Source: Fuscibacter oryzae
GTDB taxonomy: Bacteria; Pseudomonadota; Alphaproteobacteria; Rhodobacterales; Rhodobacteraceae
Direction: 5' to 3'
Assembly (NCBI RefSeq): GCF_016765795.1
Contig: NZ_JAESVP010000001.1
Span: forward strand, 124,001 to 188,000
DNA length: 64,000 nucleotides
Part shown: piece after piece, positions 42,956-52,237 of the stretch
Numbering within the stretch: the first letter of the stretch is position 1
How the letters are laid out: each line of letters opens with the position of its first letter
The notes under the pieces: generated by a model
The model's input: only the letters and a program-made list of their open reading frames with translations
Told to the model about the DNA's origin: nothing
The model's database searches: none
Program-made: the position numbers and the translations under genes

Positions 42956-43130
42956 CTATGCGCTGGCGACCTCCGCCAAAAGTTGCGCATTGCCGCCCAA
43001 GGCGGTGATGTCGCTGCAAGTATGGTGTTCCGTCACCTAATGGCCGGTATCTGGCGCGGCGGTGATCAGCGGGGCGCAAAGGTCATTGCTGCCGGCCATC
43101 GACAGGCAATCAGCAGCGCGGTTTCGATTG
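42956..43130 (-). pseudogene. Relic of a minus-strand gene, probably the C terminus of proline dehydrogenase PutA
   Basis: Reading the minus strand in one frame to TAG 42956-42958 gives ...LCAPLITAAPDTGH, a TAG at 43037-43039, then VTEHHTCSDITALGGN and AQLLAEVASA. The spacing of PLIT, a Glu-His-x-Cys block and D-x-TA-x-GGNA matches the extreme C terminus of bacterial PutA, whose end typically reads like ERHLCIDTTAAGGNASL. It has no start, is cut upstream, and carries a stop, so it is non-functional. The assignment is tentative; a divergent Lrp-type relic 1.8 kb away supports it. The rest of the 361-base gap 42879-43239 holds nothing else recognisable apart from the terminator at 43190. Confidence 0.5.
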
Positions 43131-43189
43131 ACCCCGCAACTCTTGGGTAACCCGACCGAAGGCATGCATAACATCCGGTGGCATCAGTA

Positions 43190-43219
43190 AAGCCGCCGCA
43201 ACCATCGCTGCGGCGGCTT
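43190..43219 (-). terminator. Terminator of the desaturase/methyltransferase fusion gene
   Basis: AAGCCGCCGCA-accatcgc-TGCGGCGGCTT: an 11-base perfect stem 21 bases past the stop of the minus-strand gene at 43240, followed on that strand by TTTACTG. Confidence 0.8.
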
Positions 43220-43239
43220 GTAAGATATTCGCTGTGGCC

Positions 43240-44730
43240 TCAGGCTGCCTCGGCCCGCACCGCATCTTCTGTCGTGGCCCGCGGAAACAGCAGTTGCAGG
43301 CCGGGCATCAGCATCGGAACACGGGCCGCATAATCGTGATACTCGGGGAAGGTCAGCGACAGAACCTTTTCCTCCATCCGGGCGCGGGCCACCTGAAAGC
43401 ACAGGCAGGCCACCGCGATCATGTAGGCGGCAACCGACCCGTTCGACATGGCGATGCCGACGATGGTCAGCGCTTCGGCGGCATAAAGCGGATGGCGCAC
43501 AATGCGGTAAGGCCCGCTGGTCACAAGCGACCGCGCTGCGGGCACGACCGAGAATGATTTGCCCAAGCGCGACAGACACAGGATCGACAGAATGGTGCCC
43601 ACGACCACGAACACCGTCGATGTGATCCGCAAGGCCGGGCTGATATCGACATGCGGGGTGATCCCCACCAGCATCATGCTGAAGGTGCCGATAACCGCAA
43701 TCAGCCGTGGCATTACACCCGTCAGCGTGTTGCGCGGCGGCAGACGCGTCAGCGTAAAGTAAACCACCAGAGCAAGGAACAGCAGGTTGCTGAACTGCGC
43801 CAGAAAGATCAGCGAGCCATAGGGCACCTGTTCATAATTCATAAGCAGGACGGCCAGATACTTCATCGACGTTGCCGCCGAATAGCTGAACACAAGGATC
43901 AGAAATGCCTTGCCAAAACGGTCTTCGGTAGGGTTTGCCACTCGTGACTCCATTGGGTTGCCGTGCTGGGTGCGTTCCTGAAAGATCCTTTTGAACGGGT
44001 ACAGCAATTGTTGGGGATATGTTTTGGGAACCGGGTCCGACACGCCGTAACGCTCTGGCCGGTTTTTGGGCAGAAAGATGGTTCCGCCGATGACATCGAT
44101 CACCGACAGCAGGGCGGAAAAGTTGCGGTCATAGGCCTCTCGCTGGTTGGCGTGGTGCCAATGGTGATATTCGGGCGAGGCGATCAGCCATTTCAGCGGA
44201 CCGATCGTGATGCGGGTGTTCGAATGCAGCCACAGCGACTGCGCCTGAAAGATCAGGCCGAATAGCACCATCGCAGGGGCCGAAAAGCCCAGGCAGAACA
44301 CCGGAAACAGCGACAGCGTATTGGTGAATATCTGGTCGAACGGATGCACCCGATGCGAGGCCATCCAGTCCATCTCTTCGATGCTGTGATGCACCGAATG
44401 GAATTTCCACAGCATCGGAATGGCATGAGACAGCCGGTGCGCGGTGTAATAGCCGACATCGGCCACCACCAGAACGCCGATCACCTGTGCCCAGAGGGGC
44501 AAGGCGCGCACCCAGTCGGTTGCCGAATGCGGCACCGCCCAAGTATAGGCCGCCATCAACCCGCCAACCACCACCACCGATCCGGCCCGGATCAGGAAAT
44601 GGTTGAACACCAGATGCGTCAGGTCCAAAAACCAGTCGTGCCGCAGGATGCGTTGCCCGGAATGCAGCGGCAACAACCGCTCCAGCGGGATGAAAATGCA
44701 GGCAAGGATAAGAAGCGCTGTGTAGTTCAC
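43240..44730 (-). CDS. Sterol desaturase-like hydroxylase fused to an isoprenylcysteine-methyltransferase-like domain
   Basis: A 496-residue membrane protein of two parts. Residues 1 to about 250 are a fatty-acid-hydroxylase/sterol-desaturase domain with the di-iron histidine boxes HRLSH, HSVHH and HHWHH. Residues from about 275 form a further membrane domain ending in the ICMT/PEMT methyltransferase motifs SGPYRIVRHPLYAAEALT and EEKVLSLTFPEYHDYAARVP, which bind S-adenosylmethionine in that family. The fused enzyme could hydroxylate and then methylate a lipid. The gene is bounded by relics of other genes on both sides, suggesting it was inserted. Substrate unknown. Confidence 0.8.
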   Translation of the reverse strand: MNYTALLILACIFIPLERLLPLHSGQRILRHDWFLDLTHLVFNHFLIRAGSVVVVGGLMAAYTWAVPHSATDWVRALPLWAQVIGVLVVADVGYYTAHRLSHAIPMLWKFHSVHHSIEEMDWMASHRVHPFDQIFTNTLSLFPVFCLGFSAPAMVLFGLIFQAQSLWLHSNTRITIGPLKWLIASPEYHHWHHANQREAYDRNFSALLSVIDVIGGTIFLPKNRPERYGVSDPVPKTYPQQLLYPFKRIFQERTQHGNPMESRVANPTEDRFGKAFLILVFSYSAATSMKYLAVLLMNYEQVPYGSLIFLAQFSNLLFLALVVYFTLTRLPPRNTLTGVMPRLIAVIGTFSMMLVGITPHVDISPALRITSTVFVVVGTILSILCLSRLGKSFSVVPAARSLVTSGPYRIVRHPLYAAEALTIVGIAMSNGSVAAYMIAVACLCFQVARARMEEKVLSLTFPEYHDYAARVPMLMPGLQLLFPRATTEDAVRAEAA

Positions 44731-44913
44731 GGTGATACTTCGATGCCTGCTGGGAATGGGACTTTCGAAGCGTATAATTTGAACGGCAATGTGGCCAAAC
44801 TAGGGGGTCAGCGTGGACGACTGCGCACCAATTGAGGGCCGACTTTGGCAGCCTCCCGGCAGATCGTGGCAAAATTTCAGCGCGCAAGCAGAAAGAAGCC
44901 GGTAAGCGCCCCA

Positions 44914-45363
44914 ATGTCCGAACTTGGCCGGTTTGCTCTTGGCCTGTTTACCCCTGCGGTCCCGCGCGCTCTGGCCGTCGATGGCCGCCTAACGGCGACC
45001 GGGCGCGCCGCATCGGATTGTCGAAATCGCCGACGCAAGCCCGGCTGAACTGATCTAACGACGGGCGAGGTTACCGGCTGGCTATTGCCCCGTTCGCCTG
45101 AATCAGGCGCATCTCACCTTTGTCGGGCTGCGGCATCCCGATACGCGCGGGGCGGGCTTGCAGGCACTCAACCGCGCCATGCTTGCGGTGCCAGACATCG
45201 AACAATGCCACATGATCGCCAGCCGGTTCTACCATCGGCTCAATCTTCACAGCTCCGCCATACAGCACGACCGTCGGTGCTGGCCAAGCAGATCATCGCG
45301 CTGCCCCATGTGGCGCGCGTTCCGCGCCATCGCGCAATGCAGGCGGCGCAAGAAGTTTCCTGA
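44914..45363 (+). pseudogene. Frameshifted relic of an Lrp/AsnC-family regulator (putR-like)
   Basis: Fragments of an Lrp-type regulator follow in order on the plus strand but in different frames: VDGRLT (44977-44994), RARRIGLSKSPTQARLN (45000-45050), GEVTGW (45064-45081), then FVGLRHPDTRGAGLQALNRA and MLAVPDIEQCHMIASRF, and finally KQIIALPHVARVPRHRAMQA to TGA 45361-45363. GRLT...RIGLSKSPTQARL is the classic Lrp helix-turn-helix and the middle part its RAM domain, so at least three frameshifts have destroyed the gene. The recognition helix resembles PutR-type activators of proline degradation. The rest of the gap 44731-45449 holds promoters only, with nothing else recognisable. Confidence 0.75.
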
Positions 45364-45449
45364 ACACTCGCAATATGATCCGTCACGCCCTATTGCCGCC
45401 ATTTTCGTGAACGATCATCTTTTGAACTTCACTGGCTCAGGGGCAGGAA

Positions 45450-46403
45450 ATGCGGTTGATCAGGCGGATCTGGCCTTTGGTTGCGGGGCTTTTGGTGGCG
45501 GCAGGCGTGGGTTCGGCGGTGCAGGCCCAGGACCAGGTGCCGCAACAGCAAGCCTCGTTCGGGCGGGTGACGCTGGGCTGGGGCCGCTTTTTCTACAACG
45601 ATCTGCTGGGCGACGGGCATGACCGCTGGCAGACCGGCGGCTATACCGTCAGCATCCTGCGTGGTGACCGTTTTGACGGCCACCTGCCAGACCGGCCCGG
45701 CCGGATTCTGGAATACCGGCTGGCCGCCAGTATCATCGCACCCGCCAGCCTGACCTCGCCCGAACCCGATGACCGGCGCTATGCAGGCACTCTCAACCTA
45801 GGGGTGCATACCCCATGGGAGTGGCGCGGAACCGAACTTTCGCTGGGTGCCGACATGGTTGTTACGGGGCCGCAGACCGGCGTCGGCCGGTTTCAGCGTT
45901 GGGCGCATGAGCGGCTGGGCCTGGAGGAACCCGAAGTTCTGGGCAACCAGATCGAGGATGGCTTCTACCCCACCCTGGTCGCCGAGGCCGGGCACACCCT
46001 AACCTTGGCTGGCGGCCGCCTGCGCCCCTTTGCCGAACTGCGCGCGGGCGACGAAAGCCTGATCCGGCTGGGGGCCGACCTCAGCTTTGGCCAGATCGGG
46101 TCCGATGACCTGATGGTGCGCGACAAGACCACAGGCCAACGCTATCGCGGTGCGCCGGGCACCTATCGGCAAGGCGTTACCCTGACGCTGGGTGGCGATG
46201 TGGCGCATGTCTTTTCCAGCGTCTATCTGCCCGAAGGCGAAGCTGCGCAGTTGCGGTCCGACCGTTACCGCCTGCGTGCCGGGCTGGCCTGGCAGGGCAA
46301 GAAAAGCAGCCTGTTCTATGGCCTGACCTACCTTTCGCCCCAATTCGAACAGCAAGCCGAAGGCCAGGTGGTCGGCGGGCTAAGCCTGCACGTGAAGTTC
46401 TGA
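45450..46403 (+). CDS. LpxR-like lipid A deacylase family outer-membrane protein
   Basis: A 317-residue exported protein with a signal peptide (about residues 1-26, cleavage near VQA-QD). The mature part is a beta-barrel candidate with the LpxR pattern: FFYNDLLGDGHDRWQTGGYT near the start (conserved Asn-Asp and the Asp/Arg region), a DDRRYAGTLNLG segment, GADMVVTGPQTGVGRFQRWA, then alternating strands to a C-terminal Phe (LSLHVKF), as in outer-membrane proteins. LpxR removes a 3'-acyloxyacyl group from lipid A. The catalytic Asn/His/Lys set should be checked by alignment. It starts 86 bases after the relic regulator. Confidence 0.72.
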   Translation: MRLIRRIWPLVAGLLVAAGVGSAVQAQDQVPQQQASFGRVTLGWGRFFYNDLLGDGHDRWQTGGYTVSILRGDRFDGHLPDRPGRILEYRLAASIIAPASLTSPEPDDRRYAGTLNLGVHTPWEWRGTELSLGADMVVTGPQTGVGRFQRWAHERLGLEEPEVLGNQIEDGFYPTLVAEAGHTLTLAGGRLRPFAELRAGDESLIRLGADLSFGQIGSDDLMVRDKTTGQRYRGAPGTYRQGVTLTLGGDVAHVFSSVYLPEGEAAQLRSDRYRLRAGLAWQGKKSSLFYGLTYLSPQFEQQAEGQVVGGLSLHVKF

Positions 46404-46517
46404 TCGCAAGCTATTGTTTTGCTCAAGGAAACTTGCGTTGTTGCAGAAATGCAATAGCGCAGCGCTCGCGAAATTGTTAACGTACAAGCAATAATAAGAA
46501 CGAGCAGGCTTGCAGGT

Positions 46518-47579
46518 ATGAAAACGGGCTCACAGGGCACGTTTGTCATCTCCTGGTCACAGACAGAAGTAGATGGCCTTCGGGCTGCGTCGCTGGAGGT
46601 TCTTGCGGTTGGTGCCACTTGGCGCTGGACCGGAGCAGCCGTGCGCGTGGACGGACCGCAGGGCCTGTTGCTTCTGGAGGCGGCGGAAGGGGCGGCAGAC
46701 ATTCGGATGCGCGCGGCACGCATGGTGCGGCGGTTGGTCGGTGCGGCGGTGGGAACCGCGCCGGTCGAACAGGAACAGGATGAAGCGCTGGTTCAGGACC
46801 AGAGCTTTGTGGTCACCGACGGCCATCACAGCTTTACCATAACACTGATCCCGGTGCCCGATACAGGTGCGCGGCTGTTGATGGTGGTGGGCGACCTGCC
46901 GCCGCCTGATCAGGATTTGTGGGTGGTGCGGACCGCGATTGATCGCACCCCGGCGGCGGGGGCCCAATCCTCTGGCGGGGTGATCTGCTTTACGCCCGAC
47001 ACCCGTATCGCCACCCCCGACGGCCCGCGCATGATCCAGAACCTGCGGCAGGGCGACCTGATCCTGACGCGCGACAACGGCGCGCAGCCGGTGATGTGGT
47101 CGGGCCATCGCCGCATGTCGGGCGCGCGGCTTTATGCCATGCCCCACCTGCGGCCCATCCGCTTTCGCACCGGCGCCCTTGGCATTGACCGCCCCGATCA
47201 GGAACTGGTCGTCTCGCCCCAGCACCGCATGCTGATCAAGGGGGCGGCGGCGCTGGCGCTGTTCAACACGCCCGAGGTTCTGGTCAAGGCCGAAGACCTG
47301 CTGAACGATGCCACCATCACCGTCGATCATGCCATGCGCGAAGTCACCTATGTGCATGTGATGCTGGAAGCGCATAACATCGTCTGGGCCAACGGGGTCG
47401 AGACGGAAAGTTTCCACCCGTCGAACACCGCGCTGGACATGATCGATCCCGCCCAGCGCGAAGGGTTGCTGGCCCTGCGCCCCGACATTGCGGTGGACCC
47501 GCACCGCTATGGCGATTATGCCCGGCGCAACCTGTCGGGGTCCGAGGCGGCGATCCTGCGACACGAAATGGCGCATTAA
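46518..47579 (+). CDS. Hint-domain (Hedgehog/intein) protein
   Basis: A 353-residue protein. Residues about 156-300 carry a Hint_2 domain: CFTPDTRIATPDGPRMIQNL, GDLILTRDNGAQPVMWSGHR and LVVSPQHRMLIKGAAALALF, with the N-terminal Cys and the HRML block typical of autoprocessing hedgehog/intein folds, then VHVMLEAHNIVWANGVETES. Residues 1-150 are a less conserved region rich in Val/Ala and negative charge. Such proteins are abundant in Rhodobacteraceae; many are thought to be secreted or surface-linked, but function is not established. A terminator follows directly. Confidence 0.85.
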   Translation: MKTGSQGTFVISWSQTEVDGLRAASLEVLAVGATWRWTGAAVRVDGPQGLLLLEAAEGAADIRMRAARMVRRLVGAAVGTAPVEQEQDEALVQDQSFVVTDGHHSFTITLIPVPDTGARLLMVVGDLPPPDQDLWVVRTAIDRTPAAGAQSSGGVICFTPDTRIATPDGPRMIQNLRQGDLILTRDNGAQPVMWSGHRRMSGARLYAMPHLRPIRFRTGALGIDRPDQELVVSPQHRMLIKGAAALALFNTPEVLVKAEDLLNDATITVDHAMREVTYVHVMLEAHNIVWANGVETESFHPSNTALDMIDPAQREGLLALRPDIAVDPHRYGDYARRNLSGSEAAILRHEMAH

Positions 47580-47599
47580 GGGGGCCACACGGCCCCTTT
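47578..47599 (+). terminator. Rho-independent terminator after the Hint-domain gene
   Basis: AAGGGGGCC-aca-CGGCCCCTTT overlaps the stop codon and is followed by CCTTTCC. It forms a compact stem at the end of the Hint-domain gene. Confidence 0.75.
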
Positions 47600-47631
47600 C
47601 CTTTCCCCGTTCCGCCTGTCAGCAAGGGCGC

Positions 47632-48504
47632 ATGAAACCCTCCTCCCCCCTGCTGCGTGCCGCCCCTGTCCTGTTCCTGACCCTGTGGTCTTTGGGCTTT
47701 CCGGTGGCCAAGATGGCGCTGCACCATGCGCCGCCCATCACGCTGCTGGCCTTGCGCTATGTGCTGGTTCTGGCGTTGCTGGTGCCGGTTGCGCTGGTAC
47801 TGCGCCCGCCCTTTCCGCGCGGCTGGCGGGCGGTTGGCCATGTGGCACTGGTGGGCTTTCTGATTCAGGTGGTCTACTTTGGCTTGTGCTATTTCGCCTT
47901 TCGCGTTGGCGTTTCTGCTGGAGGGGTGGCGATCATCGTTTGCCTGCAACCCGTGCTGGTCGCCCTTGCCGCCCCGCGCTTCGTGGGCGAAGCGGTGGGC
48001 CCACGGGTGTGGCTGGGGCTGTCGCTTGGCCTGTTGGGCGCGGCGCTGGTCATCTTTGGCCGCTCGGCCATTGCAGCCGAAAATGCCACGGGCATCGCGC
48101 TGGCCTTTCTTGCCCTGCTGGGCATGACCGGCGGCACCCTCTGGGAAAAGCGGTTCGGCGTCAGCCACCATCCGGTTGCGGCGAACCTGATCCAATACGC
48201 CGTGGGCGCAGCCTGCACGCTGCCGCTGGCACTGCTGACCGAAGATATGACGTCGATAAGCTGGACGGGCGAGTTTGGGGTGACGCTGGCCTATCTGGTC
48301 CTTGGCAACTCGATCCTTGCCATGTCGCTGTTGCTGGCGATGATCCGGGCAGGAGAGGTGGCGCGGGTTTCGGCCCTGTTCTACCTTGTGCCCGCGCTGT
48401 CGGCGCTGTGCGCCTGGCCCCTGCTGGGCGAGGCGATGCCACCCCTGGCTTGGGCCGGCATGGCGGTGGCGGGCCTTGGCGTTGCCATGGCCAGCAAACG
48501 CTAA
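47632..48504 (+). CDS. EamA-family (drug/metabolite) transporter
   Basis: A 290-residue inner-membrane protein with about ten helices in two EamA repeats (residues about 8-140 and 150-285). ATG 47632 with AAGGG upstream is chosen. LFLTLWSLGFPVAKMALHHA opens the first repeat, and MAGLGVAMASK-like text closes the second. Family members export or import amino acids, nucleotides or other metabolites; nothing here fixes the substrate. It is convergent with hisG with a four-base overlap of stop codons. Confidence 0.88.
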   Translation: MKPSSPLLRAAPVLFLTLWSLGFPVAKMALHHAPPITLLALRYVLVLALLVPVALVLRPPFPRGWRAVGHVALVGFLIQVVYFGLCYFAFRVGVSAGGVAIIVCLQPVLVALAAPRFVGEAVGPRVWLGLSLGLLGAALVIFGRSAIAAENATGIALAFLALLGMTGGTLWEKRFGVSHHPVAANLIQYAVGAACTLPLALLTEDMTSISWTGEFGVTLAYLVLGNSILAMSLLLAMIRAGEVARVSALFYLVPALSALCAWPLLGEAMPPLAWAGMAVAGLGVAMASKR

Positions 48505-49202
48505 AGCGCAGGAACCGCCAGACCCAGCTTGGCCGCCAGCGCGGCCATCGGCCCCGCCGCCGCGACCCAATCCGCACCACGCGACGCGTAAAGCGTGGCC
48601 TGACTTTGGTGGATCGGCCCGTCCGCCAGCACCTTCAGGTGGTTCGCGCGCAGCGTCTCACCCGTGCTGGTGATGTCGGCAATCGCCTCGGCGGTCAGGT
48701 TTTTCACCGTGCCTTCGGTCGCGCCCTGACTGTCCACAAGCTGATAGTCGGCCACGCCCTGTTCGGTCAGGTACTCGCGCACAAGCCGATGATATTTCGT
48801 GGCAATCCGCAGGCGGAACCCGTGGGCCGCGCGAAAGGCCGCCGCCGCCGCATCCAGATCGTCGATCGAATCCACGTCGATCCAGCAGGCCGGAACCGCG
48901 ATGATCAGGTCGGCATGGCCAAAGCCAAGGGGGGCCAGTTCGGCCACCTGCCCTTCCCAGTCGGCCAGCTTGTCGCGCACAAGGTCGCTGCCGGTCACAC
49001 CCAGATGAATGCGCCCCGCTGCCAGCTCTCGCGGGATCTCCCCCGCCGACAGCAGCACCAGTTCGACGCCCGAAACCCCCTGAACCTCGCCGGAATATTC
49101 CCGCTCGTTCCCGGTCTTGCGCATGGTCACGCCGCGCGCCTCGAACCAGTCAAAGGTTTTTTCCATCAGCCGGCCTTTGGACGGCACACCGATTTTCAGC
49201 AT
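48501..49202 (-). CDS. hisG: ATP phosphoribosyltransferase, short form
   Basis: A 233-residue catalytic subunit for the first step of histidine synthesis (ATP + PRPP). Being the short form, it lacks the C-terminal regulatory domain and needs HisZ, which is encoded directly upstream. Motifs: [51 protein letters not shown] and the PRPP-binding DSQGATEGTVKNLTAEAIAD. The ATG overlaps the hisZ stop by a few bases. Confidence 0.95.
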   Translation of the reverse strand: MLKIGVPSKGRLMEKTFDWFEARGVTMRKTGNEREYSGEVQGVSGVELVLLSAGEIPRELAAGRIHLGVTGSDLVRDKLADWEGQVAELAPLGFGHADLIIAVPACWIDVDSIDDLDAAAAAFRAAHGFRLRIATKYHRLVREYLTEQGVADYQLVDSQGATEGTVKNLTAEAIADITSTGETLRANHLKVLADGPIHQSQATLYASRGADWVAAAGPMAALAAKLGLAVPAL

Positions 49203-50299
49203 GGCGTGGCCCCCCGCAAATCGGCAACCATATGGGGCCGGATGATCCCGCCCACCGCCGGAATGGACCGCCCCGCGCCCAGCCGCGCCGTTAGCGCGTC
49301 ATAGCGCCCGCCGCTGGCGACCGAGGGCTGGCCCTGCGGGCCAAGGAAAACGAAGGTGAAGCCGTCATAATATTCCATGCTGGTGCGGCCAAGACTGGCC
49401 TCGAACGGCAGGGTTTCCACGGCAATGCCGCGCGCGGCCAGCGCCTCCAGCCGCGCCGCGAACCGGTCCACCGCAGGCGCAATGGCGGGCAGCAAGGGGG
49501 TGATGCCGCGCAGGTGGTCAAGTGCCGCCTTGGCGGGCGCTTGCAGGCCCAAGAGGTCATACAGCAGCGCCGCCTCGGGCGCGGCGATGGGCTTGACCGC
49601 CGCGTCTTCCAGCAGGGCCGCGGCACGGGCTGCAATGTCGTCCTCGCTGCGCAGGCCGATCACCGGACCCGCCTGCGCAATCAGCGCATCGGGCGCGCCC
49701 TGCGCCAGTTTCTCCAACAGTTGCGCCCGCGCCACAGGAACCGGCGCACGCCCTGCATAACGGTCCAACAGTGCACGGAACCGCTTGGGCCGCCAGATGT
49801 GGCGCAAGAGCGCGGCCTTGCGGCGGTCGGTCGTGTCCAGCCCCCGGACAGCCGCCATCAGGATGCCGATGTCGCCTGTCACAGGGCGCAAAGGCAGACC
49901 CGCCAACAGGCCGGAAAACAGCGCGAACACCTCGGCATCGGCCTGCGCGGGATTCGAGCCGTCGAAGATTTCGAAGCCGACCTGCAGGTATTCCCGTGCC
50001 CGCGCGCCCAAGTGATCCTGCTTGCGGAACACCTCGCCCATATAGGAATAGCGTGCCGGTTCCTCGGCCTTCGACGCCATATGCGCCTGCACCACCGGAA
50101 CGGTAAAGTCGGGGCGCATCATCATCTCGCCATCCAGCGGATCGGCGGTCACATAGGCGCGGGCGCGGATATCTTCGCCGTAAAGATCCAGCAGAGTGCC
50201 CGCCGGTTGCAGAATATCCGTCTCGACCGGCTGCGCACCGGCGGCGGCAAAGGCGGCGAACAGCCGTTCGGCCTCGGCGCGGATGGCGGGGCTGGTCAT
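49196..50299 (-). CDS. hisZ: ATP phosphoribosyltransferase regulatory subunit
   Basis: A HisRS-like regulatory protein of about 367 residues. ATG 50299 overlaps the hisS stop by four bases; the longer upstream frame is inside hisS and is rejected. The aminoacyl-tRNA-synthetase class II core is recognisable ([60 protein letters not shown]) but the tRNA-binding domain is absent, as in HisZ. It binds HisG and mediates histidine feedback. Confidence 0.93.
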   Translation of the reverse strand: MTSPAIRAEAERLFAAFAAAGAQPVETDILQPAGTLLDLYGEDIRARAYVTADPLDGEMMMRPDFTVPVVQAHMASKAEEPARYSYMGEVFRKQDHLGARAREYLQVGFEIFDGSNPAQADAEVFALFSGLLAGLPLRPVTGDIGILMAAVRGLDTTDRRKAALLRHIWRPKRFRALLDRYAGRAPVPVARAQLLEKLAQGAPDALIAQAGPVIGLRSEDDIAARAAALLEDAAVKPIAAPEAALLYDLLGLQAPAKAALDHLRGITPLLPAIAPAVDRFAARLEALAARGIAVETLPFEASLGRTSMEYYDGFTFVFLGPQGQPSVASGGRYDALTARLGAGRSIPAVGGIIRPHMVADLRGATPC

Positions 50300-51918
50300 T
50301 GGGCCAGCATCTTGCGGACAGCGGCCACCAAATCGGCGCGCGGCACTTCGACCTGGGCGGGGCGGTCTTTCCACTCTTCCAGCGTCGCGTCTTTGGCGAT
50401 CTGGGCGCCAAGGATCAGATCTTTCAAGATGACCGTGCCCTTTTCCGCCTCGTTCCCGCCTTGGATGACGGCGACAGGAGATTGGCGTTTATCGGCATAT
50501 TTCAATTGGTTGCCAAAGTTCTTGGGGTTACCCAGATAAACCTCGGCGCGAATGCCCGCGTTCCGCAGGTCTGCAACCATGGACATGTAATCGGCCATCC
50601 GGTCACGGTCCATCACCGTCACCACCACCGGGCCAGCGGTATCGCCCGTGCTGCGCCCCTTGGCACGGAGCGCGGCCAGCAGGCGGTCCACCCCGATAGA
50701 GACGCCCGTTGCAGGCACATCCTGCCCGGTGAAGCGCTTGACCAAACCGTCATAGCGCCCGCCGCCCGCGACCGAACCGAACGACCGCTTGCGCCCCTTT
50801 TCGTCGAGGATTTCAAAGGTCAGTTCGGCCTCGAAGACAGGGCCAGTGTAGTAGCCGAGGCCACGGACTACGGAGGGATCGATCCTGATCTGATCAGGAC
50901 CATAACCGCCCGCGCCAAGCAAGTCCGCTATTTCTTTCAGTTCCTCAACACCTTGAATGCCGATTTTAGATGTTCCGACAATGTCAGATAGATAATTTAG
51001 CGTCCTGGTATTCAAAAGCCGAACTGAGCCCAATGTATGCTTTTCGCCGTCGGCCCTTCCTGCACCTCGCTCGATAAGTAGCAGCCTCTTGGCGTCCTCG
51101 TAATACTGCCTATTTTGTTCAGCCTCATCTGCATCTTCCAAATAGGTCTGTGTACGATCAAGAATCCGATCGATCGCCATCGCAAACCCCATCACGACAT
51201 CGGCCTGCGCCTCACTCAGCCCAGCACCCTTGGTGAAATCGCCGCTCTCGTCCTTCCGCCCCTCACCCAGCAGCGCGCGCACCCCGTCCTCGCCCAGCCG
51301 ATCAATCTTGTCGATGGCGCGCAGGACGATGCCGCGCTCGGCGTCCTTGTCGTCACCGGCAAGGCCCGCGACCTCCATCACCCCGTTCAGAACCTTGCGG
51401 TTGTTGACCTTGACCACATAGTCGCCACGGGGAATGCCGACAGTCTCCAACGCATCGGCCAGCATCGCGCAAATCTCGGCATCGGCGGCAACGCTGCCCG
51501 ACCCCACCGTATCCGCATCGCATTGATAAAACTGACGGAACCGCCCCGGACCGGGCTTTTCATTGCGCCAGACCGGGCCCATCGCATAGCGGCGGTAGGG
51601 CGATGGCAGGTCATTGCGATACTGCGCCGCCACGCGCGCCAGTGGGGCAGTCAGGTCATAGCGCAGGGCCAGCCAGTCCTTGTCCTCATCCTGCCAGGCA
51701 AAGACACCTTCGTTCGGGCGGTCTACATCGGGCAGGAACTTGCCCAGCGCCTCTACCGTCTCAACCGCGCTGGTTTCCAGCGGGTCAAAGCCATAGCGGT
51801 GGTAAACCTCGGCGATCTTGTCCAGCATCGCCTTGCGCGTCGTCACTTCCGCGCCAAAATAGTCGCGGAAGCCTTTCGGCGTTTCGGCTTTCGGGCGGCG
51901 GATTTTCGCGTCGGACAT
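50296..51918 (-). CDS. hisS: Histidine-tRNA ligase
   Basis: A 540-residue class II synthetase. N-terminal [20 protein letters not shown], motif 2 region [22 protein letters not shown], the HisRS signature [14 protein letters not shown] and [12 protein letters not shown], and the anticodon domain at the C terminus. It is the first gene of hisS-hisZ-hisG, coupling tRNA charging with histidine synthesis genes. Bases 50941-51180, within the insertion domain (about residues 247-326), are only about 47% G+C (113 of 240 by hand count), far below the rest of the gene, though the frame is intact. Confidence 0.93.
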   Translation of the reverse strand: MSDAKIRRPKAETPKGFRDYFGAEVTTRKAMLDKIAEVYHRYGFDPLETSAVETVEALGKFLPDVDRPNEGVFAWQDEDKDWLALRYDLTAPLARVAAQYRNDLPSPYRRYAMGPVWRNEKPGPGRFRQFYQCDADTVGSGSVAADAEICAMLADALETVGIPRGDYVVKVNNRKVLNGVMEVAGLAGDDKDAERGIVLRAIDKIDRLGEDGVRALLGEGRKDESGDFTKGAGLSEAQADVVMGFAMAIDRILDRTQTYLEDADEAEQNRQYYEDAKRLLLIERGAGRADGEKHTLGSVRLLNTRTLNYLSDIVGTSKIGIQGVEELKEIADLLGAGGYGPDQIRIDPSVVRGLGYYTGPVFEAELTFEILDEKGRKRSFGSVAGGGRYDGLVKRFTGQDVPATGVSIGVDRLLAALRAKGRSTGDTAGPVVVTVMDRDRMADYMSMVADLRNAGIRAEVYLGNPKNFGNQLKYADKRQSPVAVIQGGNEAEKGTVILKDLILGAQIAKDATLEEWKDRPAQVEVPRADLVAAVRKMLAQ

Positions 51919-51990
51919 GGGAAGGCCCCCTTGTATCGGTCGGGAAACCCCTTATCGGATGGGGCTTGGGGCGGCAAGGGCGGCACGGGC

Positions 51991-52191
51991 ATGGACAGGC
52001 AAGAAGCACTGGAAGAACGCATAGCGCATCTGATCCGCGCGGTGGATGACCTGTCGGATGTCGTGGCCCGCCAAGCGACCGAGATCGACCGCCTGACCCG
52101 CCGCGTTCAGATGCTGATGGAGCGCGAGGCAGACCGAGAGGCGCAAGGCATGGGAAGTGCGGAGGCCAATGTGCCCCCCCCTCATTGGTAG
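51991..52191 (+). CDS. slyX: SlyX-family protein
   Basis: A 66-residue coiled-coil protein: heptad-like ALEERIAHLIRAVDDLSD and RLTRRVQMLMEREAD, ending in the family-typical VPPPHW. The frame is open for a long way upstream inside hisS antisense, but ATG 51991 begins the SlyX-like sequence. The function of SlyX is not established. It lies between the divergent hisS gene and the convergent ABC permease gene. Confidence 0.82.
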   Translation: MDRQEALEERIAHLIRAVDDLSDVVARQATEIDRLTRRVQMLMEREADREAQGMGSAEANVPPPHW

Positions 52192-52237
52192 TTTTTGCCA
52201 CGCAACCGGCCCTGACGCCAAACTCGGCAGGCTGCGT

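Noticed and set aside
46404-46517. A+T-rich gap with CTATTG...CAATAG repeats before the Hint-domain gene as a possible attachment site
   Set aside because: The repeats are short and imperfectly placed; no integrase, tRNA or duplication is nearby. It is more likely a promoter.
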